The position numbers and the translations under genes were made by a program. From Gammaproteobacteria bacterium (GTDB taxonomy: Bacteria; Pseudomonadota; Gammaproteobacteria; Steroidobacterales; JABDKV01): 64,000 nt of DNA. Where the stretch lies: the NCBI GenBank assembly GCA_029862165.1, contig JAOTXU010000013.1:37712-101711 (forward strand), in the 5' to 3' direction. Shown one piece after another: positions 46,186 through 54,866 of the stretch. The notes below the pieces were generated by a model. That model searched no databases and had not been told where the DNA came from. It saw only the letters and a program-made list of their open reading frames with translations. The number at the start of each line of letters is the position of its first letter. The first letter of the stretch is position 1.

Positions 46186-47064
46186 TTACTGTTGTCCCCT
46201 TATATTCTGACGTTTGCCAATCTTATCGATCGGCACATGCGCAATACCGTCGTCGAGCAACACGCCGCTTCCCGGCATCGGACCCCAGGCCTGGCCGTAA
46301 ATAACCTCAAAGGTTGCAGGCAGAGTCCCATCCTCACGGAACGCCTCGTAGGCCTGCTCCAGAGACCGGAAAGTACGATTTCCAGTTAGCCCGTGGCGCC
46401 GACCCGGCAGCGCGTTGAATGAACCCATGCGCCGCAAGTCCAGCAACAAATCGGAAACGCAGGCATAAGTCATTGTCAGGCGCTCGACGTCCATCACAGG
46501 TTCGACGAAACCTGCACGCATCAGCGCATCTCCAATATCGTGCATGTCGAGAAAGGCATGCACATGCTCGAAGTCGTCTGCTCGCTGCCAGGCACGCCGC
46601 AACTCCACTAGAGTGTCTGGTCCAAACGTGCTGAAACTAATGGCGCCTTGGGGTGCAATCAATCGACGAAACTCCGCCAACATAGCATCAAGATCGTCGC
46701 ACCACGGCAACATGAGATTGCTGAAAATCAGATCTACGCTCTGATCAGGTAACGGCGTACCAAGTGCATCGGCGCACAAAGATTTAATCTGCGGGTTTTC
46801 ATCACCGATGCAATCAACCATTGCATGCGAAATATCCAATGCGACGATACCTGCCTGCGGATATCGCTCGCTTAGCTTTCGCGCTGCGACACCGGTTCCT
46901 GCGCCCATATCCACGATGATTTTCGGCTCCAGCGACAGATAATCGAGGCGTTCCAGCAAGCGGGTACGCACTTCGCGTGGCAACACTGCTGCAAGCTCAT
47001 AGCCGGCGGCAGCCCTTTCAAAGCCTTTTATGACACGCGTTTTTTCCAGCCGGTATTGATGCAC
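46186..47064 (-). CDS. bioC: Malonyl-ACP O-methyltransferase BioC
   Basis: SAM-dependent methyltransferase that starts the biotin pimelate chain. The 292-residue protein shows the class-I motif VDMGAGTGVAARKL near residue 50, VDLIFSNLMLPWCDD near 109 and SFSTFGPDTLVELRRAW near 143, a strong BioC signature. No other bio genes are visible to the left; the gene is divergent from comF, the reverse of the common bio cluster order bioA/F/H next to comF. Confidence 0.9.
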   Translation of the reverse strand: MHQYRLEKTRVIKGFERAAAGYELAAVLPREVRTRLLERLDYLSLEPKIIVDMGAGTGVAARKLSERYPQAGIVALDISHAMVDCIGDENPQIKSLCADALGTPLPDQSVDLIFSNLMLPWCDDLDAMLAEFRRLIAPQGAISFSTFGPDTLVELRRAWQRADDFEHVHAFLDMHDIGDALMRAGFVEPVMDVERLTMTYACVSDLLLDLRRMGSFNALPGRRHGLTGNRTFRSLEQAYEAFREDGTLPATFEVIYGQAWGPMPGSGVLLDDGIAHVPIDKIGKRQNIRGQQ

Positions 47065-47139
47065 ATGACCATTATCCGAGTCATTCCGGGCAAAAATCCA
47101 ACTGGATTGCTACCTGCGGGCGGTGCCCAATGCCGGATA

Positions 47140-47898
47140 ATGCGCCGGCAATACCTGACAGAACGGCTCGACTGCCTGAGCAAGTGGCTCCTGCCGCCAA
47201 CCTGTGTGGTCTGTGGCGGCAACAGCAAGCATCGCGATCTTTGTCACGACTGTGCCCTGGCTCTACCCTGGAACGACAGTTGTTGCGCTCGATGCGCGCT
47301 GCCACTTGCCGTTACTGCAGCTTATTGCGGTAAATGCGCCACGCGTCCGCCGCCCTGGTCACAGGCGAAGTCGCCTTTTGTCTACGATTTTCCGGTTGAC
47401 AGCCTGCTACGCCAACTCAAGTTTTCCCGCCGATTGCCCAATGGCCGCGTGCTGGGGGAATTGACAGCAGAGTGGGTTGCCAGTTTCGATGAAAGCAAAC
47501 CGGATTTGCTGATACCGGTGCCGCTGCACTGGCGGCGTCAGCTGGGACGCCAATTCAATCAGGCAACAGAGATTGCACGGCCCATACAACGACGTCTGAA
47601 CATTCCGATAAGTGAGCGTCTATGCAAACGCAGTCATTACACACCGCAACAAAGCGGTCTGTCGGCTGGCGCACGCAAACGCAACTTGCGCAATGCCTTC
47701 GTCGTGCGCGGTGACGTTAGTAATACGCACATTGCTATCATCGACGACATCATGACGACCGGTTCTACACTCGCTGAATTAAGCAAGGCTTTGCTACGAG
47801 CCGGAGCGGAACAGGTTGATGTATGGACAGTGGCTCGCGTGACTGGAGCGGGACTTAGTTATCCCCCTCCCGTCAGGGAGGGGGATAAAGAAACGTGA
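47140..47898 (+). CDS. comF: ComF-family phosphoribosyltransferase-like protein
   Basis: A 252-residue ComF/GntX protein linked to DNA uptake and use. An N-terminal zinc ribbon (PPTCVVCGG, LCHDCALALP, CCARCALPL) precedes a phosphoribosyltransferase fold with LIPVPLHWRRQLGRQFNQ and the PRPP loop IAIIDDIMTTGSTLAEL near residue 215. The ATG at 47140 avoids a long overlap with divergent bioC; in-frame starts exist back to 47056. Confidence 0.85.
   Translation: MRRQYLTERLDCLSKWLLPPTCVVCGGNSKHRDLCHDCALALPWNDSCCARCALPLAVTAAYCGKCATRPPPWSQAKSPFVYDFPVDSLLRQLKFSRRLPNGRVLGELTAEWVASFDESKPDLLIPVPLHWRRQLGRQFNQATEIARPIQRRLNIPISERLCKRSHYTPQQSGLSAGARKRNLRNAFVVRGDVSNTHIAIIDDIMTTGSTLAELSKALLRAGAEQVDVWTVARVTGAGLSYPPPVREGDKET
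47860..47887. terminator. GC-rich palindrome inside the comF end
   Basis: TTATCCCCCTCCC with its complement across a 4-base loop, overlapping the last codons of comF. It lies between the convergent comF and LysM gene stops, so it could end both transcripts although T runs are short. Confidence 0.5.
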
Positions 47899-47899
47899 C

Positions 47900-48406
47900 T
47901 TAGTCGAGCGGAATCCGGAGTTTCTGACCCACGTTGATTTTGTTGGGGTCGCTGAGAATGTCGCGGTTAGCCTCGAAGATCTTCGGATACTGCATAGCAT
48001 CGCCATAGTACTTTTTCGCAAGTTTGCTTAGCGTATCGCCTGATTGCACAACGTAATGCTCTGTCTTCGGCTCGGCACCGCTTTGTCCCCGGTCACCGCC
48101 ACCGGCGACTGCTGCCGCAGCGGCTGCGACCGAGACTTCGGCCGGTTTGGTCTTGTCGAAGCTCAGATCACTGGCATCGACATCCAACACGCCTTCAATG
48201 CCACGCACCATCTTTACTAACGCCTGATGTGCTTCACCGCTTTCGCAATGACCGCGCAGCGTAGCAATACCACCATCCAGTTCCACACCCAGGTGTTTAA
48301 CGCCCGGATTCTTGGCCTCAATCATTTCCGTGATTTTTTTTGCGGCACTCTCGTCCCGGTTTAGGACGCGCCTCCCGATGTCTTTTACGAATCCAAGAAG
48401 ACTCAT
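47900..48406 (-). CDS. BON-LysM protein, Kbp/YgaU-like
   Basis: A 168-residue cytoplasmic or periplasmic protein with a BON domain (about residues 20-85) and a C-terminal LysM domain (YVVQSGDTLSKLAKKYYGDA near 117). This is the order of E. coli Kbp (YgaU), a potassium-binding protein. It differs by an Ala-rich linker (AAAAAAAVAGGG region). The ATG at 48406 follows AAAGGGGGAATC; a longer frame to 48487 lacks support. A second kbp-like gene lies at 57285. Confidence 0.85.
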   Translation of the reverse strand: MSLLGFVKDIGRRVLNRDESAAKKITEMIEAKNPGVKHLGVELDGGIATLRGHCESGEAHQALVKMVRGIEGVLDVDASDLSFDKTKPAEVSVAAAAAAVAGGGDRGQSGAEPKTEHYVVQSGDTLSKLAKKYYGDAMQYPKIFEANRDILSDPNKINVGQKLRIPLD

Positions 48407-48539
48407 GATTCCCCCTTTCTTGAGGTCTAAGACCCCGGTTTTCGGAAAACGGGTGTCAACGGCCCAAAGCCCCGACATACCCGGCACGCTCTCAGTATAG
48501 GAGACTCCCGGAAAAAATCGAATGCCGTGGTGCTTAAGC

Positions 48540-49445
48540 CTATGAACCTGAAACTATTCTTGATGATTGGTAAAGGTAGTCCAGGGCAATACCGGCGAAT
48601 ACCAGCGCACCGAAGCTATTGTTATTGAGAAATGCCCGGAAACAACGCTCCGGACTACGCCCAGCGATCAGGTATTGCTGGAAGACGGCCGAAAGCGCAG
48701 CGCCGATGACGCCCGCCCGAAACCACGCACCCAACCCGCTCAGTTCGCCGACAGTCCACAGCCCAACCAGCGCCAGAATCTGCATAACGCCAATGACCAC
48801 GCGATCAGCTCCGCCAAACAAGATGGCGGTGGACTTTACGCCGATAACCTCGTCGTCGGCGCGATCTACCATGGCGTAAATCGTATCGAAAGCAGCGGTC
48901 CACAATACGACGCAGGAAAACAATAGCCACGCAATACCGGGTACTTCGCCGGTCTGTGCCGCAAAAGCCATCGGTGTTCCCCACGCAAAAGCAATGCCAA
49001 GATAGTACTGTGGCAGATTGGTCCAGCGTTTGAGAAAAGGATAGGTGCCAGCAAGGATAACGCCGGCGATCGCCAGCTTGACGGTCAGGGCGTTTGTCGC
49101 CAGCACCAATGCAAACGCGATTAGTGCAAGAACTACAAAAATCGCAATCGCCTCAACCGCGCGTATATTGCGTGCGGCCAGGGGCCGGCTACGGGTACGT
49201 TCTACATGAGGATCGATCTCGCGATCGGCAAAATCATTGATGGCGCAACCCGCCGAGCGCATCAAAAAACTGCCCGCTATGAAAATAATCAATACCTTGG
49301 GATCTGGCAAACCAGCACTGGCGATCCACAGCGCCCACAGCATCGGCCACAACACGAGGTAGGTTCCAATTGGCCGATCAAGTCTTATTAACAGTGCATA
49401 CTGATGCAGACGCTCTAGCACCGGCCAACGGTTGATGACCGTCAT
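48540..49445 (-). CDS. ubiA: 4-hydroxybenzoate polyprenyltransferase
   Basis: Attaches the polyprenyl tail to 4-hydroxybenzoate in ubiquinone synthesis. The 301-residue, nine-helix protein has the first Asp-rich site NDFADREIDPHVERTRSRPL near residue 70 and the second in YAMVDRADDEVIGVKSTA near 190. I start at the ATG at 49445 because its N-terminus then matches the family and it lies 4 bases after the ubiC stop; the frame stays open to 49493. Confidence 0.94.
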   Translation of the reverse strand: MTVINRWPVLERLHQYALLIRLDRPIGTYLVLWPMLWALWIASAGLPDPKVLIIFIAGSFLMRSAGCAINDFADREIDPHVERTRSRPLAARNIRAVEAIAIFVVLALIAFALVLATNALTVKLAIAGVILAGTYPFLKRWTNLPQYYLGIAFAWGTPMAFAAQTGEVPGIAWLLFSCVVLWTAAFDTIYAMVDRADDEVIGVKSTAILFGGADRVVIGVMQILALVGLWTVGELSGLGAWFRAGVIGAALSAVFQQYLIAGRSPERCFRAFLNNNSFGALVFAGIALDYLYQSSRIVSGS

Positions 49446-49449
49446 AGTG

Positions 49450-49992
49450 TTATCGGGGTTGGCAGTATCCGGCATCGGGTAGGAATACTTCATTGATCGT
49501 CAATTCGGTATCAACAATCCGAACGATCGAACGTCGTGCCAAGAGGGATTCGGGAAATCCAGCCAGACCGGCGTCCCGCACCGCACGATCATAAAGATGG
49601 TGCCCACGGCGCAAACGAGTCAGATTCAGATTACTGCGTACGACACCGGGACGATCAAACAAGGTATCGCCCAATGGACGATCGCCCAGATCACGAATCC
49701 AGGGGTTGCCTGCTAACGTTGATTGCGGGATCACGGTTTGTGCGAATACCCAAGGCAAATCGCTGCACAGCATGAGCACTTCTCGCACGAGACCTTGCTC
49801 TACTTCGTTACGCTCTCCAAGCAGCCGTAAGCTGAAAGCACCACTGCACAAATCACGCAAACAACGCGTCAGTGATCCGGTAACCGACACCAGGTCTCGC
49901 AGATGCGCATCGATCGACAGCCCTGTGGCGTCGCCAACCGGCTGCCAGATCACATTGTCAGCCTGTTCGCGTTTTTGTTCGGCCAGTGTCAC
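49450..49992 (-). CDS. ubiC: Chorismate lyase
   Basis: Converts chorismate to 4-hydroxybenzoate and pyruvate, feeding UbiA. The 180-residue protein has the REVLMLCSDLPWVFAQTVIP block near residue 70 and PLGDTLFDRPGVVRS near 106 with an ARRSI motif near 150, matching UbiC. Forms a two-gene unit with ubiA. The 227 bases upstream (49993-50219) hold no gene that I can support. Confidence 0.9.
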   Translation of the reverse strand: MTLAEQKREQADNVIWQPVGDATGLSIDAHLRDLVSVTGSLTRCLRDLCSGAFSLRLLGERNEVEQGLVREVLMLCSDLPWVFAQTVIPQSTLAGNPWIRDLGDRPLGDTLFDRPGVVRSNLNLTRLRRGHHLYDRAVRDAGLAGFPESLLARRSIVRIVDTELTINEVFLPDAGYCQPR

Positions 49993-50219
49993 CCGGGACT
50001 CCAGAGTATGGAAGCACGGCCATTGTAACTGCTATTTCCAACAGGATTCACTTCTCCCGGGCCAATCAGGACTGTATTACGCCGCGTTGCAATGAATTTC
50101 GCATTTTGCGATACCGACTGCCGAAAACACCTGGGTCTGCGCTGCGGCATTTCTTCTGCGTGCCGCTTTTGGGCACAAAACACACTTCCCGGCCAGCATT
50201 TGAGATAGATGCTTGACGA

Positions 50220-50864
50220 TCAAAACTCCGTTGCGCTCTGACCGGCGGCCGGCATACCATCGAAAAAGTCGACGACGCCCGTTTCGAGCGAATATTCTGC
50301 GCCCACAATCAGCAATTCGCGTTTTTGAATCAGCTCTTCGAGTAGCATCGAGCCCTGGCGCAACTGGTTTGCCGAAGCTTGAATATTGGCCCGAACAGCA
50401 TGCTGCACGAGATCATCACGATTGTTTCGAAGCTCCGTATCGAACAACAACTCGAGCGTGGGACGAATACGGTTGACGATCAAACCAATACCGGGCGGTC
50501 GGGTTTCCGACGGCGATTCGAGATCTTCCAAGGTTGCCAAAACGGCCCCGCAATCTGAGTGACCCAGAACGACCACCAACGGTGTAGCAAAACGCTCTGC
50601 CGCGAATTCGACACTGCCGACCAGCGTGGGCGCAACGATATTGCCGGCCACGCGAATAACAAACAAATCTCCGAGTCCCTGGTCGAAGACAATCTCCGCT
50701 GGAACTCTGGAATCCGAACATCCGAGGATGATCGCGAACGGCTCCTGCCGTGCTGACAACTCGTCATGACGCGGTTTGCCAGCCAAGCTAATGCATCGAG
50801 TATCGGTTACGAACCGACTATTTCCCTGTATCAGACGATCGAGCGCTTCAGAGGCTGATATCAC
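50220..50864 (-). CDS. Beta-class carbonic anhydrase
   Basis: Interconverts CO2 and bicarbonate. The 214-residue protein has zinc ligands in CSDSRVPAEIVFDQGLGDLF (Cys near residue 49, Asp-Arg pair) and GHSDCGAV (His near 101, Cys near 104), plus FVIRVAGN. Complete, no signal peptide, so cytoplasmic. Single gene with a small membrane protein downstream-left of it in reading order upstream. Confidence 0.93.
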   Translation of the reverse strand: MISASEALDRLIQGNSRFVTDTRCISLAGKPRHDELSARQEPFAIILGCSDSRVPAEIVFDQGLGDLFVIRVAGNIVAPTLVGSVEFAAERFATPLVVVLGHSDCGAVLATLEDLESPSETRPPGIGLIVNRIRPTLELLFDTELRNNRDDLVQHAVRANIQASANQLRQGSMLLEELIQKRELLIVGAEYSLETGVVDFFDGMPAAGQSATEF

Positions 50865-50890
50865 GCTTGCTGCATCCTGATCCCGTCATT

Positions 50891-51100
50891 CTATTGGCGC
50901 CACGTCTTATCTGAGTTGTCGTTCAGGTGACGTGAAAGCACGGTGCCGATAGCAACGCCCACGCCCATCCCGATAATGATCCCAAGCCCAACGTTGCCAA
51001 AGGCGGCCCCAAACGCAACGCCAAAACTCATCCCGAGCGCCAGCCCTGCACCTACATATAACGGCGATCCAGTCTTGGTCTCTGGTGGCTTCTCGCCCAT
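50891..51100 (-). CDS. Small glycine-zipper membrane protein
   Basis: A 69-residue protein whose centre (YVGAGLALGMSFGVAFG, then VGLGIIIGMGVGVAIG) is two Gly-zipper helices with repeated small-x3-small spacing, flanked by charged ends. No family recognised; such proteins oligomerise in membranes. It is the last ordinary-looking gene before the cassette array. The next 200 bases (51101-51301) hold no clear gene. Confidence 0.55.
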   Translation of the reverse strand: MGEKPPETKTGSPLYVGAGLALGMSFGVAFGAAFGNVGLGIIIGMGVGVAIGTVLSRHLNDNSDKTWRQ

Positions 51101-51301
51101 TTTCCTATGCCTCCAATTTCGCAGTCTACCGCAAAGCTCAAACAGATTTTTGTATCTCGGCGCCCGTCAAAATCTGATCAGACATGAGCCACTTCACTTC
51201 CGAGGATGCGGGAGTTTTGCGGCTGCGTTGAACGCATCAAGTTTCCGTCGTCACCAAACTCGTCCACTGCTGCGCCAAATTATCAAACGCCAGGCGCCAC
51301 G

Positions 51302-51655
51302 TTAGCAGGGCTCGCTACCGATCTGCGCGTCAACGTAAACCCAAGCCTGTCCTCCCGAAGCGAGCCTTGCCAAAACGCGTTTGTACTCCACGGGTTCGTA
51401 TTTGTCTGCGTGTTCCAGCTCGGCGTCTGTAACTTCAAACGCCATTCCTTCGACTCGTGCTGTATCGCTGCGCGCCGGCCTGAGGATCGCGTGATGGGTC
51501 TTGCCACTCGTCCGTGCAAATTCTGGATCCGCTACACGGGCGAGCGCCTGCGCGTAACCGAGTAGGCAATCCTTCCGCCCGACAAGCGTTCGTCCGAAAA
51601 GTGCCCGCTGCACACGCTCGTCCTGGAGTGTTCCGTAGGAGAAGAGAAGCGGCAT
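51302..51655 (-). CDS. Gamma-glutamylcyclotransferase-fold protein
   Basis: A 117-residue AIG2/GGCT-like protein. The substrate loop FSYGTLQDERVQRALFG near residue 5 and the conserved acidic residue in TDAELEHADKYEP near 76 are present, as is VYVD near the end. Acts on gamma-glutamyl-amine or peptide substrates in this fold; the exact one is unclear. The ATG at 51655 has GAGG 9 bases upstream. Left end of the array. Confidence 0.8.
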   Translation of the reverse strand: MPLLFSYGTLQDERVQRALFGRTLVGRKDCLLGYAQALARVADPEFARTSGKTHHAILRPARSDTARVEGMAFEVTDAELEHADKYEPVEYKRVLARLASGGQAWVYVDAQIGSEPC

Positions 51656-51723
51656 TTCGGACCTCGTTTCAATCAATGGGTTAACGTCGAGGCGATAACG
51701 AGAAACTTTGCAGGCGCAGAAAT

Positions 51724-52410
51724 CTACTTTGATACGTCAGCTTTTGCACCAACTAACAAAAGCCAAAGGACTATCGGCAATTCCCCCATCTCAAGAAACG
51801 TGAGAAGCGGAAAAATAGTCTTACTGTATTGCGGCAAGACCAGGGACGTAAAACTACCCAGCAGATAGCCAGAGCCCGCAATTATTAACAAGAGACCCAA
51901 AACCTTGGGAATAAAGCCGGATCTAATTACTAGAAGTCCAAAGGGGAACAGCCAAAGTCCCCAAAACACCTGGATGGCCTGTATCCCCTGGCTATGCAAA
52001 CGGAGAAATAGATATGCCAGCGCATCCAACTCAGGCTGCTCGAATACAGACAAAAAGTCGGCACCACTTAAGATTATCAAAGCGGCAATATTGTTGAACG
52101 TGTTAAGAAATGCTGTCGAAACAGAGATCACAACCAATATCACCATAAGCAATGCATGCATATGGTTGATCTCTTTGAGTAACCGGTATAGAGCCAGAAC
52201 CAGAATTACAAAGATGATTTGAGAAACGAAACTTGTAAATATGCCGATACGAAAAAGAAGATTAGAAGACGTAATATTGTTTACGGTCGCCGTAGCATCT
52301 CCAGACACAATATAAGTGGAGGGAATATACAACAGGCTAACAACACTGCTTATTACCAAGAGTAGATAAATAAACCCTGCGATCCTTGCTTTTTTCTTGG
52401 TCGAACTCAT
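51724..52410 (-). CDS. DUF4386 membrane protein (cassette gene)
   Basis: A 228-residue protein with six or seven helices and the DUF4386 opening KKARIAGFIYLLLVISSVVS, LFRIGIFTSFVSQI near 55 and FIPKVLGLLLIIAGSGYL near 170. Function unknown. It starts 4 bases after the stop of the 127-residue gene, so the two probably share one cassette. A second DUF4386 gene sits at 59292. Confidence 0.8.
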   Translation of the reverse strand: MSSTKKKARIAGFIYLLLVISSVVSLLYIPSTYIVSGDATATVNNITSSNLLFRIGIFTSFVSQIIFVILVLALYRLLKEINHMHALLMVILVVISVSTAFLNTFNNIAALIILSGADFLSVFEQPELDALAYLFLRLHSQGIQAIQVFWGLWLFPFGLLVIRSGFIPKVLGLLLIIAGSGYLLGSFTSLVLPQYSKTIFPLLTFLEMGELPIVLWLLLVGAKADVSK

Positions 52411-52414
52411 GTCG

Positions 52415-52798
52415 TTAGGAAGTGTCATTCTTAGCACCGGTACTCAAAAGCTTAAGCGTCCAGGAACGCCAGGCAAAGAACAAAAAATAGGTAAGTGCGA
52501 AGTAACTGTACTCGAATGGAAATGCGGAGAAAACATCATGACTCCGAATGTAAATTGCCCATAAATGAAGAGCTACGGAAATCCCCAAATGAAGGATAAT
52601 CAGAAAGTGTACCGGCTTCTCCCACCAGCCTCGATAGCGAATCCGTTGCGTCTGAAGCGCGAGTGTAGTGGCGCCAATCGATCCAAGAACCACGATGATC
52701 CAATCGATGAAGTATGGCATTTCCTGCCACGGAAAATCGTAGATTAAGCTTGAGAAGTTGGGCGATGGTGCCTCCAGTATAGAGAACTGCTGCTGCAT
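52415..52798 (-). CDS. Three-helix membrane protein, unknown (cassette gene)
   Basis: A 127-residue protein with helices near residues 28-48, 63-83 and 95-112. No family recognised; the FEYSYFALTYFLFFAWRSW end has many aromatics. It starts 38 bases after a collapsed attC site and ends next to a DUF4386 gene. Confidence 0.6.
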   Translation of the reverse strand: MQQQFSILEAPSPNFSSLIYDFPWQEMPYFIDWIIVVLGSIGATTLALQTQRIRYRGWWEKPVHFLIILHLGISVALHLWAIYIRSHDVFSAFPFEYSYFALTYFLFFAWRSWTLKLLSTGAKNDTS

Positions 52799-52835
52799 GG
52801 AGACCGAACTTGATCACGCGTAGACCCGACCTGAC

Positions 52836-52872
52836 GCCTAACTATAAAACTCAGGTGCGGCAGACGTTAGTG
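52836..52872 (-). repeat. Collapsed attC site (37 bp)
   Basis: Leftward: CACTAAC core-like R'' (52866-52872) and GTTAGGC R' (52836-52842) bracket only 23 bases, far shorter than a normal attC. It follows the 140-residue gene by 18 bases, the expected place. Confidence 0.55.
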
Positions 52873-52890
52873 AGAATAATAAACAACATG

Positions 52891-53313
52891 TTAAGCATCT
52901 GAAATGCCAACACGCCGCAAACCCCAAAGCGAAAGCCCGACTGCAACAAATGAAAGAACTCCGGCACTGGTGAGCAGCACCGCCACCAGCAATTCTGCCG
53001 TCGGCGTACCCACGACGCCGGCTGATGCAAGTGGTGTGCTTTTCCCGGCACCAAATATGGCCCCTGCGAGACAACCGAGCCAATTGACATAGCTAGCGTA
53101 CAGCCACGACCAATGCATGATCGAGCGCTGACTGTCCGAAAGAACGATCAATTGCCAGATGGAACCGACGGCTATCAGCAACACGCCGCTGAGTATTCCA
53201 ACGGTATGCGCCGACAAGCCGAGCCGGGGAATTTCCATAGTCGGAACAAACAGGCCCGATATCAGGGCCAGAAGAATAAGAATGAATCCGTGCCTAATGA
53301 TCGGGATGTGCAT
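52891..53313 (-). CDS. Four-helix membrane protein, unknown (cassette gene)
   Basis: A 140-residue protein with four helices and Gly/Ala-rich packing (NWLGCLAGAIFGAGKSTPLA near residue 77). No family recognised beyond a general resemblance to small four-TM hydrophobic proteins. Its ATG overlaps the preceding secreted-protein gene by 20 bases with GGAGG 11 bases upstream, so the two form one two-gene cassette. Confidence 0.6.
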   Translation of the reverse strand: MHIPIIRHGFILILLALISGLFVPTMEIPRLGLSAHTVGILSGVLLIAVGSIWQLIVLSDSQRSIMHWSWLYASYVNWLGCLAGAIFGAGKSTPLASAGVVGTPTAELLVAVLLTSAGVLSFVAVGLSLWGLRRVGISDA

Positions 53314-53734
53314 TGGGTCTATCGCCTCCCGTGTCTAACGGATAAACTCGGCACCGTATGCCGCTCGAGACTTCGTACTGCTCCTGGCCGGTAGCACACC
53401 ACAACGGGCCGACAATATATTCTTCCCCTAGTTTCAGTTTCAATTTCTTACGTGACTTCTTCGTTTCTTTCTCGCACGGAAGGACAAGGTCGGCGTGTAG
53501 CGTCACCGTCCCGTCTTCGGCAAGCTTCGTTGCAAACCTAACGCTGTGACTGTGGGACGGAAACACTCCGGCCCGTTCTGTGTTTAGCGGCATCAACCAA
53601 GAGATCGCGTGACCTGGGGATCCAAACCACTCAACGCTGCCCCATACATTCATACACTGCTCAGATGCGTTCGAACTTGATGCAAAACCGAGAATCGCCA
53701 GCACCGACCCGAGAACCGAACACCCTTTAATCAC
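53294..53734 (-). CDS. Small exported protein, unknown (cassette gene)
   Basis: A 146-residue protein starting at GTG 53734 behind a GGGGGG ribosome site. A signal peptide (cleavage near SSSNAS) is followed by a beta-rich domain with Cys near residues 28, 88, 114 and 127. The frame is open further upstream, but there it reads through an attC end, so the longer start is rejected. No family recognised. Confidence 0.6.
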   Translation of the reverse strand: MIKGCSVLGSVLAILGFASSSNASEQCMNVWGSVEWFGSPGHAISWLMPLNTERAGVFPSHSHSVRFATKLAEDGTVTLHADLVLPCEKETKKSRKKLKLKLGEEYIVGPLWCATGQEQYEVSSGIRCRVYPLDTGGDRPNAHPDH

Positions 53735-53749
53735 GATTACCCCCCTGCC

Positions 53750-53766
53750 GCCTAACGCCAAGCTCA
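53750..53766 (-). repeat. attC right half (L'-R' only)
   Basis: Leftward TGAGCTTGGCGTTAGGC, the standard L'-R' end of the full-length sites. The left half is missing: the upstream gene's coding sequence runs to the TGA inside it. Confidence 0.65.
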
Positions 53767-54119
53767 TTTTGCCTTCTTTGCCTTCCGGCCTGCTCCGCAC
53801 GTCACGTCATAGGACTCCGCTAACCACTTTCCCCAAAACCGCTTGGGCAGCGGTTCCTCGGCCGTGAAACGAGCTGTTACCCAACCAGTCGAACCCACCT
53901 CAAACCGCTTCGGATCTTCCGCGGCCAGCGCCTGCGGCATCGAGGCGTTCAGTTTGAACATTGCCTTGAATCCTGCCCATTCGGCCCAGGACCTATGAAC
54001 AGGAATGTGTCGTTGCCAGCCTTGAATGCGCTTTGAGTGCAGGACGTTCCCTTCGCTACGCCGGGAAATGTGACGGACTGACGGCGGATCGCGTCCGTTG
54101 GATCTTGGGATCTAGCCAT
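53764..54119 (-). pseudogene. MmcQ/YjbR-family protein gene with one frameshift (cassette gene)
   Basis: Two frames together give a complete protein of about 118 residues: MARSQDPTDAIRRQ, then FPGVAKGTS, AFKAGNDTFLFIGPGPNGQ, and after a +1 shift GFKAMFKLNASMPQ, FEVGSTGWVTARF, KWLAESYDV. This order matches MmcQ/YjbR-type double-wing DNA-binding-like proteins. The join is at about 53971-53975, where GGGCAGGATTC lacks one G. The upstream ATG at 54119 has GAGG 7 bases before it, so the gene was intact recently, or this is a base-calling error. Confidence 0.7.
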
Positions 54120-54135
54120 TCATGGTCCTCACAGG

Positions 54136-54696
54136 TCAGATGTTCGATGCTAATTCACTCAAAACTTGTTCGGTGGTTCGAACGACGCAAAATTCACCAT
54201 CGAGGCTTGCCAGGTGGATATTGTGGATGTCGCTGGCCGAATAATGTGTCCCGTCGTTACCCCTACGATCAAACGTTGCTGTCGCATCTGACACCAAGCT
54301 TACTTTAAAGCCAAGATTTCCAGCCATTCGTGTAGTCGTTGATACACAATGATCTGTAGTCAGCCCGACAATCACAAGTGATTCAATCGCACAACTTCGC
54401 AAATATTCCTCAAGATCAGTTCCAATAAACGCGCTATTAACTGTCTTTGTTAGCTGTTTTTCTCCGGCCATCGGTCTTGCTTCGTCTTTGAATTCATTGC
54501 CGGGCTGATCGGGGCGAAGCGGCGAATTTGATTCCAGCGAACAATGCTGGACGTGGATTATGGGTTGCGAATTCTTGCGCCACGTAGAAAGCAATAACTC
54601 AATTCTTGCCTCCGCCTGCGGATTGTTTCTGCTTCCCCAAGACGGATCATCAAATCCCTTTTGCACGTCAATAATTACTAAAGCAACAGTTTTCAC
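54136..54696 (-). CDS. Isochorismatase-family cysteine hydrolase (cassette gene)
   Basis: A 186-residue amidohydrolase of the isochorismatase/nicotinamidase fold. The triad is visible: Asp in VIIDVQKGF (residue 10), Lys in GEKQLTKTVNSAFIGT (near 84) and Cys in VGLTTDHCVSTTTRMAG (near 117), the last following the usual cis-peptide pattern. A GTG start follows AAGGA. It lies 16 bases from the frameshifted gene, inside one attC interval. Confidence 0.88.
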   Translation of the reverse strand: MKTVALVIIDVQKGFDDPSWGSRNNPQAEARIELLLSTWRKNSQPIIHVQHCSLESNSPLRPDQPGNEFKDEARPMAGEKQLTKTVNSAFIGTDLEEYLRSCAIESLVIVGLTTDHCVSTTTRMAGNLGFKVSLVSDATATFDRRGNDGTHYSASDIHNIHLASLDGEFCVVRTTEQVLSELASNI

Positions 54697-54821
54697 GCCA
54701 TGGTTCCTTGCACAAAACTACTGAATGGGAGCGAGAGCGAGAAAAGAAGCATAGCGGCACTAACACAAGCTTTGAAATTCCAGAACGACTTGAGTCGAAA
54801 GTGAACCACTCGCCGGTTTCC

Positions 54822-54856
54822 GCCTAACACCCGAGCTCAGCTGCGCGTTGATAGGC
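54822..54856 (-). repeat. Collapsed attC site (35 bp)
   Basis: Leftward GCCTATC ... AACGCGCAGCTGAGCTCGGGT ... GTTAGGC. The R'' core has one mismatch (GCCTATC for GCCTAAC), and the variable central hairpin is absent. Sits 11 bases after the GDT1 gene. Confidence 0.6.
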
Positions 54857-54866
54857 ACCGACCGGT

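Noticed and set aside
51660..51720. Possible attC between the glutamylcyclotransferase and DUF4386 genes
   Set aside because: GTTAACC and GTTATCG are present but no paired core and L sequences; too weak to list as a site.
53735..53800. Longer start for the secreted cassette protein
   Set aside because: The extra codons are the L'-R' end of an attC site.
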